Source: UBA940 sp045613745 (lineage in GTDB: Bacteria; Bacteroidota; Bacteroidia; Bacteroidales; Rikenellaceae). Taken from it: a DNA stretch of 64,000 bases. Under the pieces are notes generated by a model, which was not told the DNA's origin, did no database searches, and saw only the letters and a list, made by a program, of their open reading frames with translations. The DNA is taken from the NCBI GenBank assembly GCA_045613745.1, contig JAZLBP010000002.1, forward strand, positions 124,001-188,000. The letters run 5' to 3'. Position 1 is the first letter of the stretch. The number at the start of each line of letters is the position of its first letter. The translations under genes were made by a program, and so were the position numbers. Of the stretch, positions 42,827 to 53,100 are shown piece after piece.

Positions 42827-44869
42827 TTAGTTGATGGTGGGCAGAACCGAATAGTCGGCCGAGTAGCGGAGCATTTGCTCTATGTAGCCCTCGGTGTAGG
42901 TGGGGCGGATGTCCACAACTTTGTCGCCCTCGGTGATAACCTCATAAACGGGGTTTACGAAGCCCGAGTAAGGTGCGATGCCAAGCGATGCATAGCGCTC
43001 CAGAACCTCGGCGTGCAGAGTGGGGTCGATGTTTACGGCATAGCGCTCGATGAGTGCGCGGCAAGCCTCGAAGTCGCCCTCGCTCTTGATGCGTTGTACC
43101 TCCCACAGCAGTTTGCCGAACAGCTCGCGCAGACCCTCAAAGTCGTTGACTACAACATAGGTTTTGCCGTTCTCCTTAACCAACTCGATGATGTTTTGCT
43201 CCTTGCCTTGCTCGTAGCACCACTCGGCGATGAGTTTGCGGTTACGCATGTGTGCCTCCTCGACGGTTTTGCCTGCCTCGATGCGGGCAAGTTGAGTCAT
43301 CATACCGTTCATAATGTAGTGAGCGTATTGAGCTTTTGCTACGTCAAACGAGGGAACAAGACCCAACTCAACCATCTTGGGATCGCCCAAGAAGTAAAGA
43401 CCAAACAGGTCGGCGCGGGTCTCTTCGAGGGTCGAACCATATTGTTTGAGCTCGTCGCCCTTTACACCCGGAGCAAGTTGACCTGAGCCGTGGCCCAAGC
43501 ACTCGTGCAGGTCGGTGTGGAGGTTGTCGCCGATGCGGCCGAACTCCTTGATGCGTGCGCGGTCCTCGGCGCGGAGCATAAACTCCTCGTTGAAGCCATT
43601 ACCCTCGGCAGCTTTGCCATAGGCGTAGGTGATGTTGTCGATGGTTACCGATTTCGAACCATACTCCTTACGAATCCAGTCGGCGTTGGGCAGGTTGATA
43701 CCGATGGGGGTTGCAGGGTAGCACTCGCCGCCCAGCATAGCAACGGTGATAACCTTGGCCGATACACCCTTAACCTCGGCTTTGCGGAATGCGGGGTTGA
43801 TGGGCGCGTGGTCCTCAAACCATTGAGCGTTTTCGCTGATGACTTCGGTGCGGGTGGTGGCGTTGATGTCCTTGAAGTTTACGGTCGACTCCCAGCCAGC
43901 TTTGTAGCCCAGAGGGTCGTTGTAGGTCTCGATGAAGCCGTTCACAAAGTCAACGTTCGATACGGTGTCCTTAACCCACAGGATGTTGTAGGCGTCGAAG
44001 GTGCGCAGGTTGCCCGAACGATAGTACTCAATCAAAGTCTCGATAATTTTCTTTTGGGTGGGGTTGGCAACGCCTGCGGCTTTCTCCAGCCAGTAGGTGA
44101 TTTGCTCGATGGCTTTGCCATACATACCGCCCTCGTACCAAGTGCGCTCAACCACCTTGCCGTTCTCCTTAACTAATTTAGAGTTAAGACCATACGAAAT
44201 GGGTTGGGGGTCTTTGGGGTCTTGGATGCTTTTGTAGTAGGCCTCGGCCTCGGCTTGGGTCACACCCTCGTGGAAGTTCACCGCCGAAGTAACCACAACA
44301 TCCTCGCCATCGCGTTGGTTCGAACGTTGAGCATAAGACTCGGGGTTGAAAATCACATCACAGAGAGTTGCCAGCAGCTCGGCGCGGGGTGCTGCGTCCA
44401 GGGGCAGAGCCTCGTCGGGAGTAGCTGCGTAGAGAGTCTCAAAGTACTCTTGGCTGAACTCGGGGGTGAACTTGTCGCCCGAGTAGTGGTGGTGGATACC
44501 GTTGGCAAACCACACTTTTTTGAGGTATTTCTCAAGTGCGCTCCACTCGGCGGTGTTGCGGTCGCCCTCGTAGGTGGTGTAGATACCCTCCAAGGTGCGG
44601 CGCACAGCCAGGTTCCATTTGCAGTTTTGGTCGGTGGTGATGTCGCGACCCCATTGTGCAGCCTCGCCCAGATAGTAGAGCAGCTCTTTTTGCTCGATGG
44701 GCAGCGACTCGAACTCGGGTACGGTGTAGCGAAGTACGCGAATATCATCGAATTTGTCAACCTCCCACGCAAACTCGGCGTTGTTGGTGTTGTTGCACGA
44801 GGTAACTCCCAGAGTGACCCCTGCGGCGGCTAAAATACTCATAGTTATGCCAAAAAATCCTTTTTTCAT
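42827..44869 (-). CDS. Dipeptidyl peptidase III (M49), lipoprotein
   Basis: 680-residue zinc metallopeptidase that removes dipeptides from peptide N-termini. The M49 motif HECLGH (about residue 457) and the second motif EETRADLFGLYF (about 484) supply the ligands and catalytic Glu. HECLGH with Cys is the form known from Bacteroides DPP III. A lipoprotein signal (GVTSC, about residue 25) means it acts at the cell envelope. First gene of a three-gene operon. Confidence 0.92.
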   Translation of the reverse strand: MKKGFFGITMSILAAAGVTLGVTSCNNTNNAEFAWEVDKFDDIRVLRYTVPEFESLPIEQKELLYYLGEAAQWGRDITTDQNCKWNLAVRRTLEGIYTTYEGDRNTAEWSALEKYLKKVWFANGIHHHYSGDKFTPEFSQEYFETLYAATPDEALPLDAAPRAELLATLCDVIFNPESYAQRSNQRDGEDVVVTSAVNFHEGVTQAEAEAYYKSIQDPKDPQPISYGLNSKLVKENGKVVERTWYEGGMYGKAIEQITYWLEKAAGVANPTQKKIIETLIEYYRSGNLRTFDAYNILWVKDTVSNVDFVNGFIETYNDPLGYKAGWESTVNFKDINATTRTEVISENAQWFEDHAPINPAFRKAEVKGVSAKVITVAMLGGECYPATPIGINLPNADWIRKEYGSKSVTIDNITYAYGKAAEGNGFNEEFMLRAEDRARIKEFGRIGDNLHTDLHECLGHGSGQLAPGVKGDELKQYGSTLEETRADLFGLYFLGDPKMVELGLVPSFDVAKAQYAHYIMNGMMTQLARIEAGKTVEEAHMRNRKLIAEWCYEQGKEQNIIELVKENGKTYVVVNDFEGLRELFGKLLWEVQRIKSEGDFEACRALIERYAVNIDPTLHAEVLERYASLGIAPYSGFVNPVYEVITEGDKVVDIRPTYTEGYIEQMLRYSADYSVLPTIN

Positions 44870-44892
44870 ATTGTGGTTTTGTTAAGTGAGCC

Positions 44893-44900
44893 ACAAAGGT
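44893..44900 (-). promoter_or_regulatory. -7 element of the DPP III operon
   Basis: TACCTTTG on the minus strand, 24 bases before the ATG. Confidence 0.5.
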
Positions 44901-44944
44901 AGATGTTTTTTGTCAAAAATATTAGATTTTTGAATATCAATTCA

Positions 44945-44952
44945 TACCTTTG
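44945..44952 (+). promoter_or_regulatory. -7 element of panC
   Basis: TACCTTTG, 40 bases before the panC ATG, divergent from the DPP III box. Confidence 0.55.
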
Positions 44953-44992
44953 CGCCATATATTTTGCGTCAAGTTAAAGTATAACGATTTTT

Positions 44993-45835
44993 ATGAAGAT
45001 TGTAACCTCGGTTCAGGACCTTCGCCGCGAGCTCTCGCAAGTGGATGCCGCGCAGGTCGGATTTGTTCCCACAATGGGTGCTTTGCACAGCGGACACATC
45101 TCGCTGGTGGAGCGCGCACGTCGCGAGTGTGGCGTAGTGGTGGTGAGCGTGTTTGTGAACCCTACCCAATTCAACGACCCCAACGATTTGAAAAACTATC
45201 CCCGTACTCCCGAGGCCGACGCCGAGATGCTGCGCGCCGCAGGAGTCGATGTGGTGTTTATGCCCTCGGTCGAGGAGATGTATCCCACACCCGACACCCG
45301 CGTGTTTGATTTCGGCAACATCGACAAGGTGATGGAGGGAGCAACCCGTCCCGGACACTTCAACGGCGTAGCGCAAGTGGTGAGCCGTCTGTTCGATATG
45401 GTGCGTCCCGCCAAGGCTTACTTCGGTGAGAAGGATTTCCAACAGATAGCAGTGATTCGCGCTATGGTGGCGCAGTTGGCGCTCACCGTCGAGATTATTC
45501 CCTGTCCGATTGTTCGTGACGAGGATGGCTTGGCGCTCTCGTCGCGCAACACACTGCTCACCCCTGAGTATCGTGCTGCGGCTCCCGACATCTGTGCCGC
45601 ACTGCGCAAGGGTGCTGCCGCAGTAGGGGAGAAGTCGCCCGCCGAGGTGGAGGCTATCATTGCCGAGGCCATTGAGTGTGGAGGCCTGCTCCGTGTGATT
45701 TACGTTCAGGTGGTAGATGGCACTTCGCTCGAAAGGGTGGATTCGTGGAGTGTGGCCGAGGGTGGTTGCATCCAATGTTGCGTGGCTGTGCAGGCTGGCG
45801 AGGTTCGTTTGATTGATAATATGAGAATGGTATGA
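44993..45835 (+). CDS. panC: Pantoate-beta-alanine ligase
   Basis: Joins pantoate and beta-alanine with ATP, giving pantothenate. HIGH-like motif [11 protein letters not shown] (about residue 33), [24 protein letters not shown] and [12 protein letters not shown] (KMSKS equivalent). 280 residues, normal. It overlaps panD by 4 bp (ATGA), so the two vitamin B5 enzymes are translated together. Confidence 0.97.
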   Translation: MKIVTSVQDLRRELSQVDAAQVGFVPTMGALHSGHISLVERARRECGVVVVSVFVNPTQFNDPNDLKNYPRTPEADAEMLRAAGVDVVFMPSVEEMYPTPDTRVFDFGNIDKVMEGATRPGHFNGVAQVVSRLFDMVRPAKAYFGEKDFQQIAVIRAMVAQLALTVEIIPCPIVRDEDGLALSSRNTLLTPEYRAAAPDICAALRKGAAAVGEKSPAEVEAIIAEAIECGGLLRVIYVQVVDGTSLERVDSWSVAEGGCIQCCVAVQAGEVRLIDNMRMV

Positions 45836-46185
45836 CAATAGAGGTATTAAAAAGCAAAATTCACCGCGTAACCGTAACGCAGGCAGATCTCAATTATGTG
45901 GGTAGTATCACCATCGACGAGGATTTGATGGATGCTGCCAATCTGATTGCAGGCGAGAAGGTGCAAGTGGTTGACATCGACAACGGCTCGCGTCTGGAAA
46001 CCTATGTAATCAAAGGCGAACGTGGCAGTGGCGTGATTTCGCTCAACGGTGCGGCAGCTCGCTTGGTGTGCGTGGGCGACAAGGTGATTATTATGTCGTA
46101 TGCCCGAATGGACTTCGAGGAGGCCAAAACCTTCGAGCCTTGGGTTATATTCCCCGACACCGCTACTAATAAACTTATTAAGTAA
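45832..46185 (+). CDS. panD: Aspartate 1-decarboxylase
   Basis: Pyruvoyl enzyme making beta-alanine for PanC. The self-cleavage site is Gly24-Ser25 in NYVGSITID; the catalytic Tyr is near VIIMSYARM (about 85). 117 residues, normal. It starts on the ATGA overlap with panC. A heptamer repeat array follows the stop. Confidence 0.97.
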   Translation: MTIEVLKSKIHRVTVTQADLNYVGSITIDEDLMDAANLIAGEKVQVVDIDNGSRLETYVIKGERGSGVISLNGAAARLVCVGDKVIIMSYARMDFEEAKTFEPWVIFPDTATNKLIK

Positions 46186-46188
46186 TTA

Positions 46189-46216
46189 ACAATTTACAAT
46201 GCACAATTCACAATTA
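46189..46216. repeat. Heptamer tandem repeat (ACAATTN)
   Basis: ACAATTT, ACAATGC, ACAATTC, ACAATTA in exact 7-base register, 28 bp, 3 bases past the panD stop. The array at 17821-17848 also has four 7-base units. Confidence 0.75.
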
Positions 46217-46250
46217 TTGTGCGAGGGGGGGGATTTAATTTGATTCTCCT

Positions 46251-46263
46251 TGATTGTGCATTA
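46251..46263. repeat. 13-bp direct repeat, left copy, flanking the DUF456 gene
   Basis: TGATTGTGCATTA; identical copy at 46749-46761. An inverted partial copy AATGCACAAT lies at 46198-46207. Confidence 0.7.
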
Positions 46264-46276
46264 AATAAATAGGTGT

Positions 46277-46762
46277 ATGGATACTTTATTTGCAGTTTTG
46301 GCCGTTTTGTGTGGAGTGATTGGCGTGTTGGGTAGTGTGCTGCCTGTGTTGCCGGGTACTCCGTTGGCTTATGCGGGTATGGTTTTGCTCGCACTCACAA
46401 GCTACCACCCCTACTCGTGGAGCTTTATGATTGTGTGGGGCGTGATTACCTTGGTAGTGACCATTGCGGATTACTATCTGCCTGCTGTTATGACCTCGAA
46501 GTTCGGAGGCTCGCCCTATGCTAAACGTGGCTCGTTGGTGGGTGTCTTTCTGGGCTTTCTGGTGTTCCCGCCGTGGGGATTGATTCTCTGTCCGTTCCTC
46601 GGTGCATTCATTGGCGAGTTGATGTGGAACCGCGACGACAAGCAGCACGCATTCAGAGTTGCTGTCGGCTCGTTTGTGGCCTTCCTGCTCGGTACGGGTG
46701 CAAAACTTATTTCGGCCAGTGTGATACTCTTCTATATCATCAAGACGCTGATTGTGCATTAG
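46277..46762 (+). CDS. DUF456 membrane protein
   Basis: 161 residues with about four hydrophobic segments, matching DUF456: N-terminal VLGSVLPVLPGTPLAYAGM (family hallmark LPxLPGTPL), middle TIADYYLPAVMTSKFGGSPY with a Gly-rich turn. Function unknown. The gene is bracketed by identical 13-bp repeats, the right one covering its last codons. It sits between panD and the M16 gene. Confidence 0.82.
   Translation: MDTLFAVLAVLCGVIGVLGSVLPVLPGTPLAYAGMVLLALTSYHPYSWSFMIVWGVITLVVTIADYYLPAVMTSKFGGSPYAKRGSLVGVFLGFLVFPPWGLILCPFLGAFIGELMWNRDDKQHAFRVAVGSFVAFLLGTGAKLISASVILFYIIKTLIVH
46749..46761. repeat. 13-bp direct repeat, right copy
   Basis: TGATTGTGCATTA, overlapping the stop codon of the DUF456 gene; identical to 46251-46263. 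Confidence 0.7.
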
Positions 46763-46794
46763 ACAAAGAAAAACAAGAATATAAAACAAATACA

Positions 46795-49701
46795 ATGAAT
46801 CTGAAAAAACTTCTGTTGCTGGGCGTTGTGGCTGCAATGACCCTTGCCTGCGGCTCGAAACACTCCTACGAAACCGTAGCGAACGATCCGCTCAAAACCC
46901 GTATCTATACGCTGGACAACGGTTTGAAGGTCTATATGACCATCAACCGCGAGGAGCCGCGTGTGCAAACCTATATCGCTGTGCGTGTAGGTAGCAAAAA
47001 CGACCCCGCCGAGACCACTGGTCTGGCCCACTACTTCGAGCACCTTATGTTCAAGGGTACCGAGAACTTCGGTACTTCGGACTACGCTGCCGAGAAGGAG
47101 CAACTCGACAAAATCGAGGCACTCTTCGAGGTGTATCGCCAAACCGAGGATGAGGCTGCCCGCAAGGCGCTCTACCACCAAATTGACTCGATTAGCTTCG
47201 AGGCGTCGAAGTATAGCATCCCCAACGAGTACGATAAGCTGATGTCGGCTATCGGTGCCGAGGGTACTAATGCCTATACCTCGAACGATATGACTGTATA
47301 TCAAGAGAATATCCCCTCGAATCAGATCGAGAACTGGGCAAAAATCCAAGCCGACCGTTTCAAACACAATGTGATTCGCGGTTTCCACACCGAGCTCGAA
47401 ACTGTGTACGAGGAGAAGAATATGTCGCTCACCAAAGACAATCGCAAAGTGTTGGAGAACCTGATGGCAGGACTCTATCCTAATCACCCCTATGGTACTC
47501 AAACCACCCTCGGTTCGCAAGAGCACCTCAAAAATCCGTCGATTACCAACATCAAAAACTACTACCGCACATACTATGTGCCCAACAATATGGCAATCTG
47601 TATCAGCGGTGATGTGAACCCCGACGAGATGATGGACGTTATCATCAAGTACTTCGGCGATATGGAGCCCAACGAGAATCTTCCCAAGCTGGCTTTTGAG
47701 CCCGAACCCGAGTTCACCGCACCCGTTGTGAAAGAGGTGTGGGGTGTTGATGCTCAAAATGTTGCGCTCGCTTGGCGTACCGATGCTCCCACCACCGAGG
47801 ACTACTATATTGTGCCCCTCATTAGCTCGATTCTCTACAATGGCCAAGCAGGTCTGATTGATATGAATATCAACCAACAACAAAAGACCCTTGTGTCGTA
47901 TGCTATGGAGAACCACCTGAGCGACTATGGCTTCATTGGTGTTGCTGGTATGCCCAAGCAGGGTCAAAGCCTCGAAGAGGTTGCCGACCTGCTGCTGAAA
48001 GAGGTTGACAAACTGCGCAATGGCGAGTTCTCGGAGGAACTGATTGCTGCAACCGTTGCCAACTTCAAAGCCAGCCGTATGAATGAGTTCGATAGCAACG
48101 ACGGCCGTGGTCACTTCTACGTTCAGTCGTTTGCCTACGGTCTGCCTTTGGAGAATGCTTTCGCGCAGCTCGACAATATGAGCAAGGTTACCAAAGAGCA
48201 AATCATCGACTTCGTAAACCGCAAGATGCGTCGCGACAACTATGTGATTGTCTATAAACGTCAAGGCGAGGACAAGAACATCGTTCGTATGCCCAAACCC
48301 GAGATTACTCCCATCCTGACCAACCGCGACAAGCAAAGCGCTTTCCTGCAAGAGGTTTTGGCTTCGGAGGTTCAACCCATCGAGCCTGTATTCGTTGATT
48401 TTGAGCGCGATATGGCTCGCCTCGAAACCGCAAACGGCGTGGAGGTACTCTATAAAGAGAACGAGACTACCGACCTGTTTACTTTGAACTACATTTACGA
48501 CTTCGGCAAAACCGACGACCCCGAGATGGATCTGGCTCTGTCGTATATGAGCTACCTGGGTACCGAGTCGCAAACCGCCGAGGAGATTGCTGCCGAGATG
48601 TATGGTATCGCTTGCTCGTATAGCTTCCGCATCAGCGACGACAAAGCTATCGTTACTATCAGCGGTCTGTCGGAGAATATGGCCAAGGCTATGGAGGTTA
48701 CCGAGTCATTGATGGCAGGTGCTGTGGCTAACGACCAAATCCTGACTATGCTCAAATACGACGTGCTGAAAGGTCGCGCCGACAGCAAACTCCAACAAGC
48801 CGCTTCGTTCAGCGCTCTGCGTCGCTACGCAACCTATGGCCCCGAGTACATCAAAGCTATCACCGTGTCGAACGAGCGTCTGGTTACTCTGACTTCGGAG
48901 GAGCTGCTTGCAAAGGTTGCTTCGCTGGCCGGAATCAAGCATACCATTTTATATTATGGTCCCCAAAGCGAGAAAGAACTGCTCGCAAACCTGAACGCAC
49001 ACCACAAATGTGCTGAGGAGTTGGTAGAGTATCCCGTCAAGAATGACTTCCTGCCCCTGCCTACCGAGGGCAACCGCGTGGTTGTGGCTCACTACGAGTC
49101 GCCTCAAATTTACTACTCGCAAGTTTCGAACCTCGGTGGCGAGTACAACGCAGAGGAGGATGCACTGCTGACCCTCTACAACCAATACTTCGGTGGCGGT
49201 ATGAACAGCATCGTGTTCCAAGAGATGCGTGAGGCTCGTGGTCTGGCTTACTCGTCGGCTGCAAGTATGTATTGCCCCTCGCGTCTGGGTAAACCCTACA
49301 CCTACTCGGCTTTCATCGCAACCCAAAACGACAAGATGGCACAAGCAATGGCCGCTTTCTCGGAGATTATCGAGCAGATGCCCGAGAGCGAGGCTGCTTT
49401 CCAACTCGCCAAAGAGTCGCTGATTGCCAACTATCGTACCTCGCGTACCACCAAAACAGGTGTGCTTAACGCATATATGGCTGCTGCGGAACTTGGTATC
49501 GACTACGACCGCGCCGAGAAGATTTATGCCGCACTGCAAACCCTCAGTTTGGAGGATGTGAAGGCTTACCAACAAAGCCGTGTCAAAGGTCTTGACTATA
49601 CCTATATGATATTAGGCGACACCAAAGACATCGACCTGAAATATCTGGGTACAGTCGGCACCGTCGAGAAGGTGAGCGCCGAAGAGATTTTTGGATATTA
49701 G
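46795..49701 (+). CDS. M16 family (pitrilysin/insulinase) zinc peptidase, lipoprotein
   Basis: 968 residues with both halves of an M16 enzyme in one chain. Lipobox TLAC (Cys19). The N half has the inverted zinc motif HYFEH (His79, Glu82, His83) and the third ligand Glu in HTELETVYEEKNMS (about 203). The C half starts near residue 530 with a degenerate repeat, as usual for the family. GGGMNSIVFQEMREARGLAY is a conserved C-half segment. Likely degrades peptides at the envelope. The frame is open upstream over the DUF456 gene, but the ATG at 46795 begins the signal peptide. Confidence 0.93.
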   Translation: MNLKKLLLLGVVAAMTLACGSKHSYETVANDPLKTRIYTLDNGLKVYMTINREEPRVQTYIAVRVGSKNDPAETTGLAHYFEHLMFKGTENFGTSDYAAEKEQLDKIEALFEVYRQTEDEAARKALYHQIDSISFEASKYSIPNEYDKLMSAIGAEGTNAYTSNDMTVYQENIPSNQIENWAKIQADRFKHNVIRGFHTELETVYEEKNMSLTKDNRKVLENLMAGLYPNHPYGTQTTLGSQEHLKNPSITNIKNYYRTYYVPNNMAICISGDVNPDEMMDVIIKYFGDMEPNENLPKLAFEPEPEFTAPVVKEVWGVDAQNVALAWRTDAPTTEDYYIVPLISSILYNGQAGLIDMNINQQQKTLVSYAMENHLSDYGFIGVAGMPKQGQSLEEVADLLLKEVDKLRNGEFSEELIAATVANFKASRMNEFDSNDGRGHFYVQSFAYGLPLENAFAQLDNMSKVTKEQIIDFVNRKMRRDNYVIVYKRQGEDKNIVRMPKPEITPILTNRDKQSAFLQEVLASEVQPIEPVFVDFERDMARLETANGVEVLYKENETTDLFTLNYIYDFGKTDDPEMDLALSYMSYLGTESQTAEEIAAEMYGIACSYSFRISDDKAIVTISGLSENMAKAMEVTESLMAGAVANDQILTMLKYDVLKGRADSKLQQAASFSALRRYATYGPEYIKAITVSNERLVTLTSEELLAKVASLAGIKHTILYYGPQSEKELLANLNAHHKCAEELVEYPVKNDFLPLPTEGNRVVVAHYESPQIYYSQVSNLGGEYNAEEDALLTLYNQYFGGGMNSIVFQEMREARGLAYSSAASMYCPSRLGKPYTYSAFIATQNDKMAQAMAAFSEIIEQMPESEAAFQLAKESLIANYRTSRTTKTGVLNAYMAAAELGIDYDRAEKIYAALQTLSLEDVKAYQQSRVKGLDYTYMILGDTKDIDLKYLGTVGTVEKVSAEEIFGY

Positions 49702-49757
49702 TAGTCCGAAAAAAGAACTCTTTGCCGCCGATTTTTTCGCAAAACAGGCAAAATAAA

Positions 49758-49791
49758 AGAGCGTTTGACCGAGTGTCAAATGCTCTTTTTT
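49758..49791. terminator. Terminator of the M16 gene
   Basis: AAAAGAGCGTTTGAC-CGAGT-GTCAAATGCTCTTTTTT with one mismatch in the stem; T-run on the plus strand. Confidence 0.85.
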
Positions 49792-49890
49792 GTTTTGTTT
49801 TGACCCCCGATTTTGCTCCGAAACGAAACCAAAATCACCACACCCAAATGGAGCCGACAATAAAAAGTAGATAATAAAGAGTAAGAAAAG

Positions 49891-49921
49891 TTTGTCGAAT
49901 CAAAAAAAATAGTTACCTTTG
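49891..49921 (+). promoter_or_regulatory. Promoter of the susC-susD operon
   Basis: TTTG (49891-49894), 19 bases, TACCTTTG (49914-49921). Implied leader about 180 bases. Confidence 0.82.
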
Positions 49922-49927
49922 GGAACT

Positions 49928-50111
49928 AAAAGTGTGCTCTAAACGCACCTCTGGACACGAAAAATAGATGAAGTCGAAACCGCTGGCGACCCCTCAAAAA
50001 AGGGTCGGGAGTTTGGGTGCGACGTCGCTATATTGTTGTGTATTAGAGTGTTGGAGTAACGGAAAAGAATACAACTAATTAACATAATTTTTTAACTAAT
50101 TCTGAAACACT
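49928..50111 (+). other. Long 5' leader of the susC operon
   Basis: About 180 bases without a gene. It has a CGACCC/GGGTCG hairpin (49987-50007, A-rich loop), the perfect palindrome GCGACGTCGC (50019-50028) and GTGC/GCAC near its start. No known riboswitch was recognised. A regulatory leader is possible but unproven. Confidence 0.45.
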
Positions 50112-53100
50112 ATGAACAAAACTAACACCAGTAGTAGCACTTCGTGGTTGCGTAGGATGGTTTCGTGCGTGTGTATGTTGGGCGCAATGCTGACTTTTGC
50201 AGTCAGTGCTACCGCCGCACCTTCGCACTCGGAAGCCGAGCAACAACGTAAAGTGTCGGGTAGAGTCTTGGACGAAGCAGGTCAGCCGCTTGTAGGTGTA
50301 ACGATCATCTCAACTGTGACAACACAGGGTGTGATTACTGACGCCGAAGGTACGTTCGAACTGCGAGTGGGTGCAAACGACAAACTTATGGTTTCGTACC
50401 TGGGTATGGAAGACCAAACTGTCGAGGTAGGCGACAAAAACTACATCGAGGTTACAATGGTTTCGCAAGCATCTGCAATGGAGGAGGTTACCGTCGTTGC
50501 ATTCGGTACCCAAAAGAAAGAATCGGTGGTTGCCTCTATTACAGCGGTAAGCCCCAAAGACCTGAAAGTTCCCTCGGGTAACCTTACTTCGGCTCTGGCC
50601 GGTCGTATGGCGGGTCTTATCTCGTATCAACAAAGTGGTGAGCCTGGTGCGGACAACGCTAAGTTCTTCGTGCGTGGTGTAACTTCGTTCGGTTATTCGC
50701 AAGATCCTCTGATTCTGTTGGATGGTTTTGAGATTTCGACCGATGACCTCGCTGCTGTTGAGTCGGATAACATCGAGCAATTCGTAATTCTGAAGGACGC
50801 AACCGCTGCTGCACTTTACGGTTCGAAAGGTGCGAACGGTGTAATCTCGGTTACCACTAAACGTGGTCGCGAGGGTCCTGCAAAGGTGTTCTTCCGTCAC
50901 GAGTCGATGTTCTCGACCCCCACTCAAATTCCTGATGCTGTTGACGGTGTGACTTATATGCAACTCTACAACGAGGCTTATACCAACGACTTCCCCGGTA
51001 AAGCTCCTCGTTACACCGCTCAAAAGATTCTGAATACTCGTGAGGCTGTTAACCCCTACGCTTATCCTAACGTAGACTGGTACAACGAGATGTTCAACGA
51101 CTTCGCTTACAACATGCGTTTTACTGTTAACGTAAGTGGTGGTGGTAAGGTTGTAAACTACTATGTTTCGGGTACTTATGTAAACGAGAATGGTGTCTTG
51201 AAAAACAACCGTCTGAACAACTTCGACAACAACGTTCAAGTAGACCGTTTCAACATCACTGCAAAGGTTAATGTGAACATTACCAAAACCACTAAATTGG
51301 AGGTTAACATGCAGTCGGTGTTCAAAAACTACGGTGGTCCTAACAACTCGGCAGGTACTGGCGAGGGTTCGGACTCGAACGCAAGTGACGCAACTGTAGT
51401 ATTTAATAATGTATGGCGTGGTAACCCCATTGAGTTCCCGAAATACTACTCGACCGAGTACCTCTACGGCGAAAATGCTGATGAGCTCAAATCGATGCCC
51501 GGTCGCGTACTCTTCGGTAAAGATGCTACCAACAGCATGACCAACCCCTATGCTGAGATGGTGAAAGGTTACAAAGATGGTTTCAACAATACCATCATCT
51601 CGATGTTCACCTTGAACCAAGACCTGAAATTCGTGACTCCCGGTTTGGCTGCTCACGCTAAGGTTAACATCAAAAACTACTCGGCTTACGAGAGCCGTCG
51701 TAGCTACTCGCCCTGGTACTACACTCTGGATGAGTATGATGAGTTCGAGAACAAATATAGCCTGATGCAAGTAGGTGGCGATGGTAACACCACTCTGAGT
51801 GATGCTAACACCACTCGTGAGACCACTTCGAAACTCTACTTCGAGGCAGGTGTAACTTATAGCCGTACTTTCAACGATGCACACGAGGTTAACGCCGTAT
51901 TGCTCTACACTCAAGAGGAGAACAAGAAATCGGGTACCAGCGACGTACGTACTATCCAAGCCGCTCTGCCCTCGCGTAACCAAGGTATCCGTTTCCGTAC
52001 AACCTACGCTTACAAAGGCCGTTATATGGTCGAGGGTTCGTTGACTTACAACGGTTCGGAGAAATTTGCTGAGAAATATCGTTGGGGTCTGTTCCCCTCG
52101 GTCGGTGTTGGTTACATGATTTCGAACGAGGACTTCTGGCAACCCATTTCGCGCTATGTAAACAAACTGAAACTGCGTTACTCGTGGGGTACCGTAGGTA
52201 ATGACAACATTGCATCGGAGTCTGACCGCTTCATGTTCTTGTCGAGCATTACCGGTGGTGGTGACGGTTACACCGCTAACTCGCTGGGTACTTCGCACTA
52301 CGGTTCGTACAAAATCGAGCGTATGGCTAACGAAACCATTACTTGGGAGGTTGCTACCAAACAAAACATCGGTTTCGATATGAGCCTGTTCAACGCAGTT
52401 GACATCATGGTTGAGTACTTTACCGAGAAACGTTCGGGTATCTACCAACAACGTGCTTCGATTCCCGCTTCGACCGGTCTGTCGGGTGATGACCTGTATG
52501 GTAACGTCGGTGGTGCAAAATCGCACGGTGTGGACGCATCGGTTGACATCAACTACTCGTTCAACAAAGACGCATTCATCAGCGGTCGTTTCAACTTCAC
52601 CTATGCTAAGAGTGAGGTTACCGAGAAAGACGAACCTGCATACAAAGAGAGCCTGAAACACTTGAGCCGCGTAGGTTATCCTGCAGCTCAATCGTGGGGT
52701 TACATCGCAGAGCGTCTGTTCATCGATGCTGGTGACGTTGCTAACTCGCCTAAACAAGAGGTTGCTGACGCAGCAGTTGTTCAAGCTGGTGATATCAAAT
52801 ATAAAGATATCAACGGTGACGGTGTTGTAAACAGCAATGACCAAGTAGCACTCGGTTTCCCGACCTACTCGCCTGAGATCAACTACGGTTTCGGTCTTTC
52901 GGGAGGTTACAAATCGTTTGACTTGTCGTTCTTCTTCCAAGGTCAAGGTCGTGGTTCGTTCTTTATCAACCCCAACGACATCGTACCTTTCGCTGGCTAC
53001 CGCAACTGTTTGCAATATATCGCTGACAGCCACTGGTCGCCCAACAACCCTGTTGCACAAGCATTCTGGCCCCGTCTTTCGACCGGTACCGCTACCAACA

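Noticed and set aside
49928..50111. Known riboswitch in the susC leader
   Set aside because: No cobalamin, TPP or other familiar conserved box could be recognised by eye.
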